Positions 11,934 to 20,865 of a DNA stretch of 64,000 bases are shown here, piece after piece (the stretch's first letter is position 1; each line of letters starts with the position of its first letter). The stretch covers positions 124,001 through 188,000 of the forward strand of contig NZ_JACHLI010000001.1 in assembly GCF_014204515.1 (NCBI RefSeq), given 5' to 3'. The stretch is from Pseudomonas nitroreducens (GTDB taxonomy: Bacteria > Pseudomonadota > Gammaproteobacteria > Pseudomonadales > Pseudomonadaceae). Both the position numbers and the translations under genes were made by a program. The notes beneath the pieces were generated by a model that made no database searches, was not told the DNA's origin, and was given only the letters and a program-made list of their open reading frames with translations.

Positions 11934-12560
11934 TCACTTAAGCCCACGCATTAGGAAGTGAAATGGCTTCCAGACGCCCACTTGAGCATCCTGTGCCCGC
12001 TTCTGCGCGGCTTGCAGCTCTGCAGCGCTTGCATGGTCACCGAGGCCGGCGGGAGCGCCGGGAACGGCGAGGCCCTGCTCCAGCACAGTGACCCCAAGGC
12101 TCACACCGTTGTGGTCTACGAAGCTGCAGTACGGCACCACTCTGTTGCTGTACGCCCCATAGCAGGTGAACTGATACGTGTGCCCGGCCGCCATGGCATC
12201 GATCTTGGCTTCAGACTTACCTGCATAGTCATCATTCATCAGGTCTTTGGAGGTGTCTTCGCCGAGCTGCGGAATCTCCAGGCCGGCAATCCGGATCTGG
12301 ATGGCCAAGGGATTTTCGCGGTAATTGTTGCTGTGCGAGACGTCCAGGTACTGCTTTACGGCAGCCCTGCCTTGCGTATCTTCTGGGTATGGGAGCACCC
12401 AGTACACCAGGTTCCCGGCCGGCGCCAGTACGTCGCCTATGAAGACCAGGGGGTCTTTGAAGGGTTCAGGGTCACCCAAAGGCTCCACCCCAGCCCAAGC
12501 AGGTTGGGTGCCGGCGGCTACTGCAATCCCAAGGCATTTCAGGAGGGTTCTCAACTTCAC
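11934..12560 (-). CDS. Exported thermonuclease (SNase)-like protein
   Basis: About 208 aa from the GTG that begins VKLRTLLKCLG; the longer TTG start would spoil the signal peptide. The N terminus is a typical signal peptide ending AWA. The rest fits a staphylococcal-nuclease-like fold: IQIRIAGLEIPQ, a GKSEAK segment, VVPYCSFVDHNGVSLGVTVLEQGLA, and a terminal AQDAQVGVWKP (the family's GLW end). Catalytic Arg/Glu positions are not obvious, so activity is uncertain. It would act in the periplasm or outside. Divergent from the recD2-like gene. Confidence 0.65.
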   Translation of the reverse strand: MKLRTLLKCLGIAVAAGTQPAWAGVEPLGDPEPFKDPLVFIGDVLAPAGNLVYWVLPYPEDTQGRAAVKQYLDVSHSNNYRENPLAIQIRIAGLEIPQLGEDTSKDLMNDDYAGKSEAKIDAMAAGHTYQFTCYGAYSNRVVPYCSFVDHNGVSLGVTVLEQGLAVPGAPAGLGDHASAAELQAAQKRAQDAQVGVWKPFHFLMRGLK

Positions 12561-12584
12561 AATAAGTACACCCTGCAAAATCTC

Positions 12585-12594
12585 TAGTGATATG
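12585..12594 (+). promoter_or_regulatory. TAGTGATATG box upstream of recD2
   Basis: Shares TAGTGATAT with the nrdA and dsbC-like upstream boxes. It lies 19-31 bp before the two possible starts of the helicase gene, which lacks a clear Shine-Dalgarno sequence. Confidence 0.35.
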
Positions 12595-12612
12595 CTCAAA
12601 GTTGTCTGACAG

Positions 12613-14994
12613 ATGATCTTAACAATGAATGATATTACTCCACCAACCCTTAGTGAAGTTACCGACTTCCCCGAGCTGACAGCCGGGCGAGTTGAGTGGG
12701 CTTTTGCTATTGATGTGGGGATTGTCGAAGGCTCTTATAGGATCAAACCTCTCCGAGAGATATATACGGATGATCTTCCATCTGTCTCTCTGTTCCACCC
12801 TTCCCTGGGCCGGGACGAATGGTTTTCCGCGTGCCTGGACGATGGCCTGCAGCCCCCGGAGCCCGGAAACTACCTGGCCCTGGTTGAGCCTGCGCCAGCT
12901 GGCTCCCCTGCAAGCATCCAGGTGAAAGGCGTCCTCCCACTGGTGACCTTTGGGATCAAGGCGTTTGCCTATCAGGCATGTAACTCTCCAAGATTCGCAT
13001 TCCTTGAAAACCGTAGAATAGACGGATTGAATCGAATCCATGATGTTTATGATATCTACGGCGAGTTGACGTTTTCCGCAATTGTTGATGCTCCTGAAGT
13101 TGTGCAGAGAATTCTCAAGCTGCCCGACTGGAAGATGCGGCGTCTGATTAAAGAAGCAACTATCTTGCGCGAGGGGTGGCAGTATATTCGCGTGATGATG
13201 CTGAACGGTCTGGACTTTAACGAAGCCGAGCGCTACGTCGATTTTTGCCGGGGCCAAAACGGCGGATTCAGCAACAGTGCCCCCTTCGACTACACCCGGC
13301 GTGCGAAGCTCAAGGCTGGTGTGGAGCGGCAGGTGTTTCATGCGGCTGGGGTTTTTGATCGTGCCTATGCAGATCCCGCCGGAACTGTCTCGGACTATCT
13401 GGATGCGCTCCTCGGCAAACGAGGGCACGCTGCAGAGTCCTTTGCTTACTGCATCGAGATGGCGTCGACTGCTCTAGACCTCCAGCCTGAGTGGGTTGAA
13501 GAGTGCATTCTTGAGCACATTGCCGAAGGCCGCGCCGATCAGCGCCGGCTTTACGGCGAAGACACCGTATCCCTGGGCAAACTGTACGATGTTGATCGAC
13601 TGATGGCAGAGACCATCGTCAGGCGCTTCGATGACATCACCTATGACATCCCCTTCGAGATGATCGACAACAAGGTTGTGGTCGAAGGGGAGACTCGCGA
13701 GCTCGGTGACGAGCAGATGGCTGCGGTCTACCTGGCACTCACCCAGAAGACCTCGATCCTGACTGGGGGCCCCGGCACCGGAAAAACCACGACTGTTGCT
13801 GCGATCACCCAGATGATCAGGCGGATTGCCCCAAAGGGCCGCATCCTCATGGCTGCACCCACCGGCAAAGCCGCCAAGCGCATGCAGGACTCCACCGGGA
13901 TCAAGTGCTATACGCTGCACCGCCTGATGGGGCTATCCCCAAACTCGTCCTCGATGATGAACACCTTCGGCCCCGACGACATCCTGATCATGGATGAACT
14001 GGGGATGATGGACTTGCCCCTGGCCGCACGCTGCCTGCACCACTGCCGAGATCGCGGGCGTGTTCTGCTCGTCGGCGACTTCGATCAGCTGGAGTCCATC
14101 GAAGCCGGCTCAGTGCTCAAGGACTTGCTGGATTCCCGGTACATTCCTGCGGTCAGGCTTACCACGCCCCACCGCTTTGCCCAGGAAAGCGCAATCATCC
14201 AGGGTGTCTACAGCATCCTGAACGGCTACATGCCCAAGTTCGACAGGCCGAACAGCGACCTGCACTTGGTCGAAACCAAGTCCACCCAGGATATCCAATA
14301 CCAGGTTGGCCAGATCGTTAAGCATGAGATCGAGGTGCGAGGCACCGACCCGCGAGACATTCAGATCATCTCCGCGAACCGGTATTCCGATGCAGGGGTG
14401 ACCTCGCTCAACCAGTACATCAAGTCGTTCTTCAACCCCACTGCAGGGGAAAACGGCGTTAAGCTCGGGCGCATCCAGTACGACATTGGCGACCGAATCA
14501 CTTTCCAGACCAACCGGTACGACCTCGATCTGCAAAACGGGGACGTAGGTGTCATCGTTAACTTTGATGAGGCCAACCGCACCGTAGAAATCGACTTCGG
14601 CGACCGGCTGCTTAACCTCTCCTTCGACCTTTACCGCGACCTGCTGCACTCCTGGGTAGCTACATGCCACAAGATGCAGGGGTCAGAGGCGCAGGTGGTG
14701 ATCATCGTGCTCCCTAAGGAGCATGAACACCAGCTGACCCGCCGTTGGCTGTTCACCGCGCTTTCTCGCGCCAAGCGTGACGGCTATGTCGTGGGGTCGA
14801 GGCAGACCCTCTACAAGGCGATCCAGAACGTCAAAGAGCACGACAGGAAGAACCACCTGGCATTCCTCATTGCCGAGGGAATTGCTAGTAAAATCAACAA
14901 CAAACTCTTCCAGGCCCTCGGCAATAGTGGTAATAATCTGGGATTGAATCTCCTCAGGGGCGCCGATAAGGAATCGACAGTCGCACCCGGCTGA
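12613..14994 (+). CDS. recD2: RecD2/TraA-like SF1 DNA helicase
   Basis: 793 aa; 5'-3' helicase family involved in recombination and fork repair. Walker A GGPGTGKTTT near residue 388, motif Ia-like AAPTGKAAKRM, Walker B ILIMDELGMMD, motif III VGDFDQLESIEAGSVLKDLL, and a UvrD_C_2-type C terminus with HKMQGSEAQVVIIVLP and FTALSRAKR. The N-terminal ~330 residues correspond to the RecD2 N-terminal/HhH region but are divergent. A second in-frame ATG lies four codons in. The stop is 4 bp from the Mrr-like gene, so the two are probably co-expressed. Confidence 0.88.
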   Translation: MILTMNDITPPTLSEVTDFPELTAGRVEWAFAIDVGIVEGSYRIKPLREIYTDDLPSVSLFHPSLGRDEWFSACLDDGLQPPEPGNYLALVEPAPAGSPASIQVKGVLPLVTFGIKAFAYQACNSPRFAFLENRRIDGLNRIHDVYDIYGELTFSAIVDAPEVVQRILKLPDWKMRRLIKEATILREGWQYIRVMMLNGLDFNEAERYVDFCRGQNGGFSNSAPFDYTRRAKLKAGVERQVFHAAGVFDRAYADPAGTVSDYLDALLGKRGHAAESFAYCIEMASTALDLQPEWVEECILEHIAEGRADQRRLYGEDTVSLGKLYDVDRLMAETIVRRFDDITYDIPFEMIDNKVVVEGETRELGDEQMAAVYLALTQKTSILTGGPGTGKTTTVAAITQMIRRIAPKGRILMAAPTGKAAKRMQDSTGIKCYTLHRLMGLSPNSSSMMNTFGPDDILIMDELGMMDLPLAARCLHHCRDRGRVLLVGDFDQLESIEAGSVLKDLLDSRYIPAVRLTTPHRFAQESAIIQGVYSILNGYMPKFDRPNSDLHLVETKSTQDIQYQVGQIVKHEIEVRGTDPRDIQIISANRYSDAGVTSLNQYIKSFFNPTAGENGVKLGRIQYDIGDRITFQTNRYDLDLQNGDVGVIVNFDEANRTVEIDFGDRLLNLSFDLYRDLLHSWVATCHKMQGSEAQVVIIVLPKEHEHQLTRRWLFTALSRAKRDGYVVGSRQTLYKAIQNVKEHDRKNHLAFLIAEGIASKINNKLFQALGNSGNNLGLNLLRGADKESTVAPG

Positions 14995-14998
14995 CGAC

Positions 14999-15481
14999 AT
15001 GGCGCACAGGGAAGAACTCTACCTGGTCTGGCTATTCCTAGCCGGCCTCCCCCTCATCTACGTCCTGGACTTTGTCTTCAAATGCCTGTTCGGCACCAGA
15101 AGGCGGAGGAAGTACCGTCGTGTCCGCAGGAAAGGCATCTCCGCTCTCAAATCGATGAGCTGGCAGGACTTCGAGCACTACTGCGCTGAGTACTTCCTGG
15201 AGCAGGGCTACAAGGTCAAAATGATGGGTCTGGGCGGCGCCGATGGCGGGATGGATCTGCTGCTCAAGAAAGGCGGCAAGACTACGCTAGTGCAGTGCAA
15301 GCACTGGAAGTCGAAGGTCGGGGTGATGACCGTTCGCGAGATGTACGGGGTGATGTACGCCCATCAGTTTGATGCAGTGGCTATCGTGGCACTGACGGGC
15401 TTCACCAAAGACGCTCGATCCTGGGTCGGCAACAAGCCCATCAAGCTCATTGCCGGCCAGGATATCGTTGATAAGCGTTAG
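14999..15481 (+). CDS. Membrane-anchored Mrr-like restriction endonuclease
   Basis: 160 aa. A hydrophobic helix (about 8-32) is followed by a basic RRRRKYRRVRRK stretch, then an Mrr_cat domain. It begins SWQDFEHYCAEYFLEQGY, then has GGADGGMDLLL and LVQCKHWK, giving the D...QxK catalytic set of PD-(D/E)XK Mrr enzymes, and ends with the usual AIVALTGFTKDA strand-helix. Mrr proteins cut modified or foreign DNA (family knowledge). It starts 4 bp after the helicase gene and its last bases overlap the end of the convergent coiled-coil gene. Confidence 0.85.
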   Translation: MAHREELYLVWLFLAGLPLIYVLDFVFKCLFGTRRRRKYRRVRRKGISALKSMSWQDFEHYCAEYFLEQGYKVKMMGLGGADGGMDLLLKKGGKTTLVQCKHWKSKVGVMTVREMYGVMYAHQFDAVAIVALTGFTKDARSWVGNKPIKLIAGQDIVDKR

Positions 15482-16884
15482 CCGAAGGTTGCCCAGGCGC
15501 CGATGGCTGCGGCGATCACTGACAGGCCGGACATGACGGCCAGCGCTACCTTCATCTGCGCCTGGTAACGGGTCTCGCTCACCAGATCACCCTGTAGACG
15601 CTCCACATCCTGCTTCAGGTTCTTGATGGCGGTCTCCATCTGGCCCTTCAGCTCTTTGTAGCGGCCGGCAGACATGCTGATCTTCATCTGCATCTCTTTG
15701 GTCAGGTGAGCATGCTCAGCAACCTGGCCACGCAGCTCCAGAGCTTCAGCATGGTAGGCCTCGGACGCTGCCTTCGCGATGTTCAGTCGCTCCTGCAGCA
15801 CAACGAAGTCGCTGGCGTTGAGGCGCTTCTCCATCAGTTCGGCGACCTTGGCTTCCATCGAGGCCATTTCTCGGCGGCTGTTGTCGAGTTGCGACTCCAG
15901 GTGCGTATTGGCCTCGCGCAGCTCCTGCTCGGTCATCTTAGATCGATCCAGCTGCAGGTTCAGCACGCCGATCTGGTCGCGCAGGCTCTGCTCTACCGTT
16001 TGAAGACTGACAACACGGGCTTCGGCGTCCTTGAGCTTGGTGGCGTCGACCAGCTCGCCACTGGCGATCCTGCCCTTGAGGGCTTCCACCTCAGCTCTGG
16101 CCAAGGCTGTTTCACCCTTGGCGCTCTCGACCTGGCGCAGCAATTCTACGCGCACCGCCGCTACAGCATTGGCGATGCTGGCGTCCTGCTCGGCCCGTAC
16201 AGCCTGGATCTTGCGGCTGGTTTCGCTCTCTTGGCTCTCCATGCGCAGCGCCATCTCGTGCGTCATGGTCTGGATGCGGTTGGTGCACTCATCTCGCACC
16301 TGCTTGAGCTCAGTGCCCAACGTGACCACCTTCTGGGTCTCGTCGGCCAGCTCACGCATCAGGCCGCGAACACGCGCATCACTTTCGGCGCGGCTGGCGG
16401 CATGCTCACGATCCTGCTCGCTGATGCGTCCTTTTAGGATCTTTTGCACGGTCATGTTGAATTCAGCGGCCGTCTCCGGCAGGCGGCCCAACACGGATGC
16501 ACAATCGGCAACCTGGTTGTTGATCTCCTGATAGGTCAGGTTGGACGGGAGCTGGTAGCGCGTAAAGGCGACCTGTGCAGACGCCTTTTCGAGGAAATTG
16601 TTCCAGTCCATGCCCAGGCCACCGTCGGCTTCAGGCATAGTCACCAGGGCCTGGATGGTCTTGTGGCCGGCGGAGGCGGCGATGCTGCCTTCCTTGGTGG
16701 TAGCGCCTTCGGCGAGGATCGACTGAGTGGGAGCGAGGTCGCAAAGCTTGAGCACTTGCGTGACCTGCATGTCCCACGACATCATCTTGAGCATGTTCTG
16801 CGCGGCGACGATCTCGCTGCGCACCGAGGCGCTCTGACGGTGGTCGGCAATTTGGATAACCGTGTTTTCAGCAGCTTCTGGCAT
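15478..16884 (-). CDS. Coiled-coil protein with C-terminal membrane anchor
   Basis: 468 aa. An N-terminal ~170-residue predominantly helical region is followed by about 250 residues of continuous heptad-like sequence rich in Glu, Ala, Arg and Leu, and then a C-terminal hydrophobic helix (MKVALAVMSGLSVIAAAIGAWATF) at the very end. This is a tail-anchored filament-like arrangement. It looks superficially like plasmid KfrA proteins (N-terminal DNA-binding head plus coiled coil), but KfrA is soluble and I cannot confirm the head. It might tether DNA or a complex to the inner membrane. The ATG follows GAGAG. Confidence 0.75.
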   Translation of the reverse strand: MPEAAENTVIQIADHRQSASVRSEIVAAQNMLKMMSWDMQVTQVLKLCDLAPTQSILAEGATTKEGSIAASAGHKTIQALVTMPEADGGLGMDWNNFLEKASAQVAFTRYQLPSNLTYQEINNQVADCASVLGRLPETAAEFNMTVQKILKGRISEQDREHAASRAESDARVRGLMRELADETQKVVTLGTELKQVRDECTNRIQTMTHEMALRMESQESETSRKIQAVRAEQDASIANAVAAVRVELLRQVESAKGETALARAEVEALKGRIASGELVDATKLKDAEARVVSLQTVEQSLRDQIGVLNLQLDRSKMTEQELREANTHLESQLDNSRREMASMEAKVAELMEKRLNASDFVVLQERLNIAKAASEAYHAEALELRGQVAEHAHLTKEMQMKISMSAGRYKELKGQMETAIKNLKQDVERLQGDLVSETRYQAQMKVALAVMSGLSVIAAAIGAWATFG

Positions 16885-16955
16885 GTCGTGGACTCTCTCG
16901 GAAGTTCCGGGATTCTCTATTTGGATTTGCCATTCTAGTCAATAAAGGCAATAAA

Positions 16956-19061
16956 GTGATAGATCCCAAAGACGGACTTCGGATAACTCTCAAGAAATAC
17001 TTTGGCTTTGACGAATTGCGGCCAGGCCAAGTGCCCATCGTCGACTCGGTGCTCAACGGTCGCGATATCCTGGCGATCTTGAAGACATCTGGGGGCAAAA
17101 GCCTCTGCTACCAGTTGCCGGCGATTCATCTTGGCGGAACCACGATTGTTATCAGTCCGCTCATTTCTTTGATGAAAGACCAAGTTGAAGCCCTCGATAA
17201 AAAGGGGATTTCAGCAACATTTGCCAACTCGTCAATTCCTGCCGGAGAAATGAGACTTCGGTATGAGGGACTTTCCAAAGGGAAGTACACCCTCTTTTAC
17301 ATTTCCCCAGAGCGGATGAAAGACCCAGAGTTCCTCGGGGCTCTGATCCGGTCACCTGTTCGCGTCTTCGCAGTGGACGAAGCTCACTGCGCCTCCCAAT
17401 GGGGTCACAACTTCCGCCCTGCCTATGCCAAGGTCGGTGAGTACCTGGACGAGATCGAGGACTACCTGCAGCGTCCGATCCAGCGCCTGGCGTTCACGGC
17501 GACCGCCAACAGCAAGGTGCAGGAAGACATCGTGCGAATGCTGCGCCTCAAGGCCCCTGAGGTGCACATCCAGGACTTCGACCGGGACAACATCACCTAT
17601 TCGGTCATCCCTTGCGCCAACACCAACCGCTCGGACGATGTCTTGCGATTGGTAATGGAACACCCCGAAGACTGCATCATCGTCTACTGCGTGACGGTCA
17701 AAGAGGTGGAGAAGGTCTGCCACTACCTGCAGGATTTCGGGGTTCAAGCGAACCGTTACCACGGAAAGCTCCCCACCGACGAAAAGAACCAGATCCAGGA
17801 AGACTTCCTCAACGACAAGATTCGCGTCCTGGTGGCCACCAGCGCCTTTGGAATGGGTGTCGACAAACCCAACGTGCGCTTGGTAATTCACCCCCAGATG
17901 CCGGGCTCAGTCGAGGCGTACTCCCAGGAGTCGGGCCGCGCTGGACGTGATGGACTGCCGGCGAAAGCCATCCTGCTCTATCACCCGAATGACCGATCCA
18001 TCCACGCTTACTTCATCGGGGTGACCAACCCCAATGGCGCCAAGATCGAGCCCATCAAGCGGGTTATTGGAAAGATCCTGGTGAATGGGCCCGCGCCACT
18101 GAGCTTCAAGCACATCAGCCTGCAGGCCAGCCGGCAGCAGTCGATCATCAACTCCGTCCTGGAGGGCCTCAACAGCTCCCAGAGCGACATCAAGATGGTC
18201 GACGTCCAGGCCACCGTTGGCATGCTTGTGAACCAGGGTGAACTGGAGGTCTTCGAGGGGGTGTACACCCTCGCCAATTGGCAGGATGACTCCGACTACT
18301 ACTGGATCGAGGAAGTACGCAAGAACGACTGGAGCAAGCTCAGTGCCATGTGCAACTGGTGCGAGACTAACCTCTGCCGGCGCTGGACGATGCTCCGCTA
18401 CTTCGACGAGCGTAAACCCATCTACCGCTGTGGCATGTGTGACAACTGCCAGCGGGAATCACTCTCTCAGCTCGCAATAGGGCCGCTAGAGAAGACGGTA
18501 CGCACCAGCACCCTGATCAACCTCGCAAAGAACCTGCAGCCTCTGGTGGGCGCTGAGGGCAGCCGCTGGCTGCACGTATTGCTGGGGACACTCTCTCCCG
18601 ACGAGCTCACGCCAGGAGAGCAGGAAGTGTTCGGACGATTCGCCTGGAACGCTGTCTCAGACATTCGCCGTTGGCGGGACATGCTGGTCGAGCGGGAGAT
18701 CCTCACCCAGGACAACGCCCTCACCGAGCAAGGGCACCTCTGGATTGACGGCAAACTGGTGATCGAGCCACGTTCTGTACCTCAGATCACGGTTGAAACA
18801 GGCCGCATCGTTTCAATCCAGGAGGTTGAGCAACGCATGAAGGTGCTCAAGGCCTGGCGTAAAGCAACCGCTTACCGCGAAGACTGCGCCGAGATCCAGA
18901 TTTGCTCCGAAGCCCAGCTCAAGAAGATCGTCGTTCTGGACGATGTTACGGAGTCCAGCCTGACCGGCGCCGGGTTTAACCCTTCTTGGCTCCGAAAGTA
19001 TGCTGGAGGGGTGACCTTAGCCATCAGCAAAATTCCGAAGGCCGAAGATGTATCAGCGTAA
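16956..19061 (+). CDS. recQ: RecQ-family DNA helicase
   Basis: 701 aa from a GTG start. SF2 helicase unwinding 3'-5' in repair and recombination. Walker A ILKTSGGKSLCYQLPA, DEAH box VFAVDEAHCASQWGHNFRPAY, SFGMGVDK-equivalent SAFGMGVDKPNVR, and motif VI QESGRAGRDG are all present. A zinc-binding RQC region follows (CNWCETNLCRRW...YRCGMCDNC). The last ~90 residues resemble an HRDC domain. Longer than E. coli RecQ (about 610). Its 3' end overlaps the SLOG-protein gene by 14 bp. A GTACCTCAGATCACGG element lies inside its 3' third. Confidence 0.92.
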   Translation: MIDPKDGLRITLKKYFGFDELRPGQVPIVDSVLNGRDILAILKTSGGKSLCYQLPAIHLGGTTIVISPLISLMKDQVEALDKKGISATFANSSIPAGEMRLRYEGLSKGKYTLFYISPERMKDPEFLGALIRSPVRVFAVDEAHCASQWGHNFRPAYAKVGEYLDEIEDYLQRPIQRLAFTATANSKVQEDIVRMLRLKAPEVHIQDFDRDNITYSVIPCANTNRSDDVLRLVMEHPEDCIIVYCVTVKEVEKVCHYLQDFGVQANRYHGKLPTDEKNQIQEDFLNDKIRVLVATSAFGMGVDKPNVRLVIHPQMPGSVEAYSQESGRAGRDGLPAKAILLYHPNDRSIHAYFIGVTNPNGAKIEPIKRVIGKILVNGPAPLSFKHISLQASRQQSIINSVLEGLNSSQSDIKMVDVQATVGMLVNQGELEVFEGVYTLANWQDDSDYYWIEEVRKNDWSKLSAMCNWCETNLCRRWTMLRYFDERKPIYRCGMCDNCQRESLSQLAIGPLEKTVRTSTLINLAKNLQPLVGAEGSRWLHVLLGTLSPDELTPGEQEVFGRFAWNAVSDIRRWRDMLVEREILTQDNALTEQGHLWIDGKLVIEPRSVPQITVETGRIVSIQEVEQRMKVLKAWRKATAYREDCAEIQICSEAQLKKIVVLDDVTESSLTGAGFNPSWLRKYAGGVTLAISKIPKAEDVSA
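18775..18792 (+). repeat. Copy of the CTGTACCTCAGATCACGG element
   Basis: Differs by one base from the arms of the 9058-9101 inverted repeat. It is within the recQ coding region, so codon constraint may contribute. Confidence 0.55.
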
Positions 19062-19770
19062 GTTCGCAACCATGGTTGGCTCCCGCGAGACCCCTAATAC
19101 GCCGGACTATCCCATCGGCACTCTTCTAGGGCGCGCGGCCCATAAGCTTTTGTACGAGCGTGGCTATGACCTAGGTAGTGGGGGCGCCCCTGGGGCTGAC
19201 ATGGAGGCTCAAAAGGCCCTTGGGGATGACGATGCTATCCGTCAACTCATTGAGGATCATCGATTCGATCTGATACTCCCGTACAAAGGGTTCAACGGGA
19301 ACAAGCATGGCCTGCTAGTTACCGATCCGCTCATCCGAAACCGTTGTCGCCAGATCCTCATCGAGCAGGTTTACTCAAGGCTCGGGTCAGTCCCTCGGTT
19401 CATCTCGCTGAGCGATTCGCAGATTGGCGACGGCCCCGGTCAGGTGAAGCTAACCGGCAAGGAATCTTTCACACGAGAGGCATTCATCCGCAACGTGTGC
19501 CAGGTTCTCCGACGCGATCTGGAAGGGATGACTGACTTCGTTATCTGCTGGACACCTGACGGCTGTATCGACTTCTCCGGGTACAAGCAAGGGGTAACTG
19601 GCGGCACCGGTATCGCCATCCTGCTCGCGGCCAGCTACAACCGCCCCGTATTCAACTTGGAACGCGATGACCACCGTAGGCGTATCTGCGACTTCGTCGG
19701 GATGGATTACTTCGAGCGGCCGAAAGCTGCCCCAGAGCCTGGGGACACTCAGATCGGACTCGGATTCTAG
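19048..19770 (+). CDS. SLOG/DprA-like Rossmann-fold protein
   Basis: 240 aa. The N-terminal segment MVGSRETP followed by AHKLLYERGYDLGSGGAPGADMEA is the nucleotide-binding signature shared by DprA/LOG-like (SLOG) proteins: a GSR start and GGAxGAD. A second conserved-looking part, TDFVICWTPDGCIDF...GVTGGTGIAILLA, gives the closing Rossmann elements. DprA-type proteins bind ssDNA; other SLOG proteins sense nucleotides, often in defence systems. The overlap with recQ means coupled expression, so a DNA-processing role with the helicase is the best guess. Confidence 0.7.
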   Translation: MYQRKFATMVGSRETPNTPDYPIGTLLGRAAHKLLYERGYDLGSGGAPGADMEAQKALGDDDAIRQLIEDHRFDLILPYKGFNGNKHGLLVTDPLIRNRCRQILIEQVYSRLGSVPRFISLSDSQIGDGPGQVKLTGKESFTREAFIRNVCQVLRRDLEGMTDFVICWTPDGCIDFSGYKQGVTGGTGIAILLAASYNRPVFNLERDDHRRRICDFVGMDYFERPKAAPEPGDTQIGLGF

Positions 19771-20159
19771 GCTGCCGGGGACAGGCCTCTGCCGGCTTCC
19801 ACAGAGGCCATACGCACCCCGCCCTCTTCGCTCACCAGGCGCACTGGAAACTCCACGGAGATCGCGTCCAGGCCCTGCAGCTTCCACACGTCTCCGGCCT
19901 GATCCACGACCCTCTCACCAGGGATTACTTCATGCGGAAGGTTCAGCGCATCTCGATTGGCAAACCACTGCTGAGCCCAGATGCTTTCCTGATCAGATGC
20001 GTAGAGGGAGATGCGCAGGTGCAACGCGCCCCCTGCAATCGCGCCTGTGACGTCGCCGTGCTTCAGCCCTAGCTCACTGACCAATCGCTCGATCTCTGCA
20101 GGAATTCGCCTTGCAGCGTCCTGGAGAGCCTTCTGTGCGCCCTCTTCCAACTCAATCAT
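19767..20159 (-). CDS. Hypothetical protein
   Basis: 130 aa starting MIELEEG at an ATG overlapping the stop of the upstream exported-protein gene by 8 bp; a longer reading of the frame would overlap that gene heavily and is rejected. Predicted alpha/beta, soluble, with no signal peptide and no motif I recognise. Its stop overlaps the end of the convergent SLOG gene by 4 bp. Confidence 0.65.
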   Translation of the reverse strand: MIELEEGAQKALQDAARRIPAEIERLVSELGLKHGDVTGAIAGGALHLRISLYASDQESIWAQQWFANRDALNLPHEVIPGERVVDQAGDVWKLQGLDAISVEFPVRLVSEEGGVRMASVEAGRGLSPAA

Positions 20160-20865
20160 GAACTCGCCCTGTCTCGACGCGATCCGTATAGGCCCCGTCT
20201 GGGCCGACGAAATCAACGAGCCTGGCCTTCCAGTAGGCACTTTGCGCATACGGGGGCAGACACTGGCTGAACGGTAGGCCGGTGGTTTCACGTAGCCGGA
20301 CACGCTGAGTGCTGCTGAGCTCGTAGTAGTACGAGGAAGGCCCCTTGCCCATCTTGCATACCAGGATGGGCTTTCCATCCGGGCCGGCCGGGGGCAGACC
20401 CTTCAGCATCCGTGCGGATGAGGTGTGGACGTCAGAATTCGCCGGCAGGCCGGCAACGACCACATACCCGTTGTTCATGATCGCCTTGGGGAGGCTGTAA
20501 CTGGCAGCAACAGGTCGGTCGAGGTTGAACAGACCATCCTGGGGAACTACCGCACCATTGATGGCGCTCCGGGCGAACTGAGGCTGGAAAACGATGTAGT
20601 GATCAGCCATTTCGATAAGATTCGTCCCTGCCCTTGCCCAGGCCTGGAGATCATTACCGGCTGATTCTTTGTTACTCCACTCGGAGAACACCGAAGGGGA
20701 AGCCCCCACGTTGGGGTCGAGCCTTTTCTGCAAAATTGCAAGAGAGCTCCTGTCGGTTGGCCTGGCGACGAACTCCTCCAGGGCAGACTTGAATACGGGG
20801 TTGGCAACCGCCGATGTCGAGATCGAAACCAAGATGAGCGCCAGCACGCTCAGAGGCTTTCTCAC
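20152..20865 (-). CDS. Exported protein of unknown function
   Basis: 237 aa from a GTG overlapping the preceding stop (GTGA). A clear signal peptide (MRKPLSVLALILVSISTSAVA) ends at residue ~21, so the product is periplasmic. The mature part contains two Cys (…ILVCKMGKG and FSQCLPPYA) that could form a disulfide. No known family recognised. It is the middle gene of a three-gene translationally coupled operon. Confidence 0.7.
   Translation of the reverse strand: MRKPLSVLALILVSISTSAVANPVFKSALEEFVARPTDRSSLAILQKRLDPNVGASPSVFSEWSNKESAGNDLQAWARAGTNLIEMADHYIVFQPQFARSAINGAVVPQDGLFNLDRPVAASYSLPKAIMNNGYVVVAGLPANSDVHTSSARMLKGLPPAGPDGKPILVCKMGKGPSSYYYELSSTQRVRLRETTGLPFSQCLPPYAQSAYWKARLVDFVGPDGAYTDRVETGRVHD

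Noticed and set aside
15478..16884. KfrA assignment for the coiled-coil protein
   Set aside because: The C-terminal membrane helix and unclear head domain do not fit known soluble KfrA.
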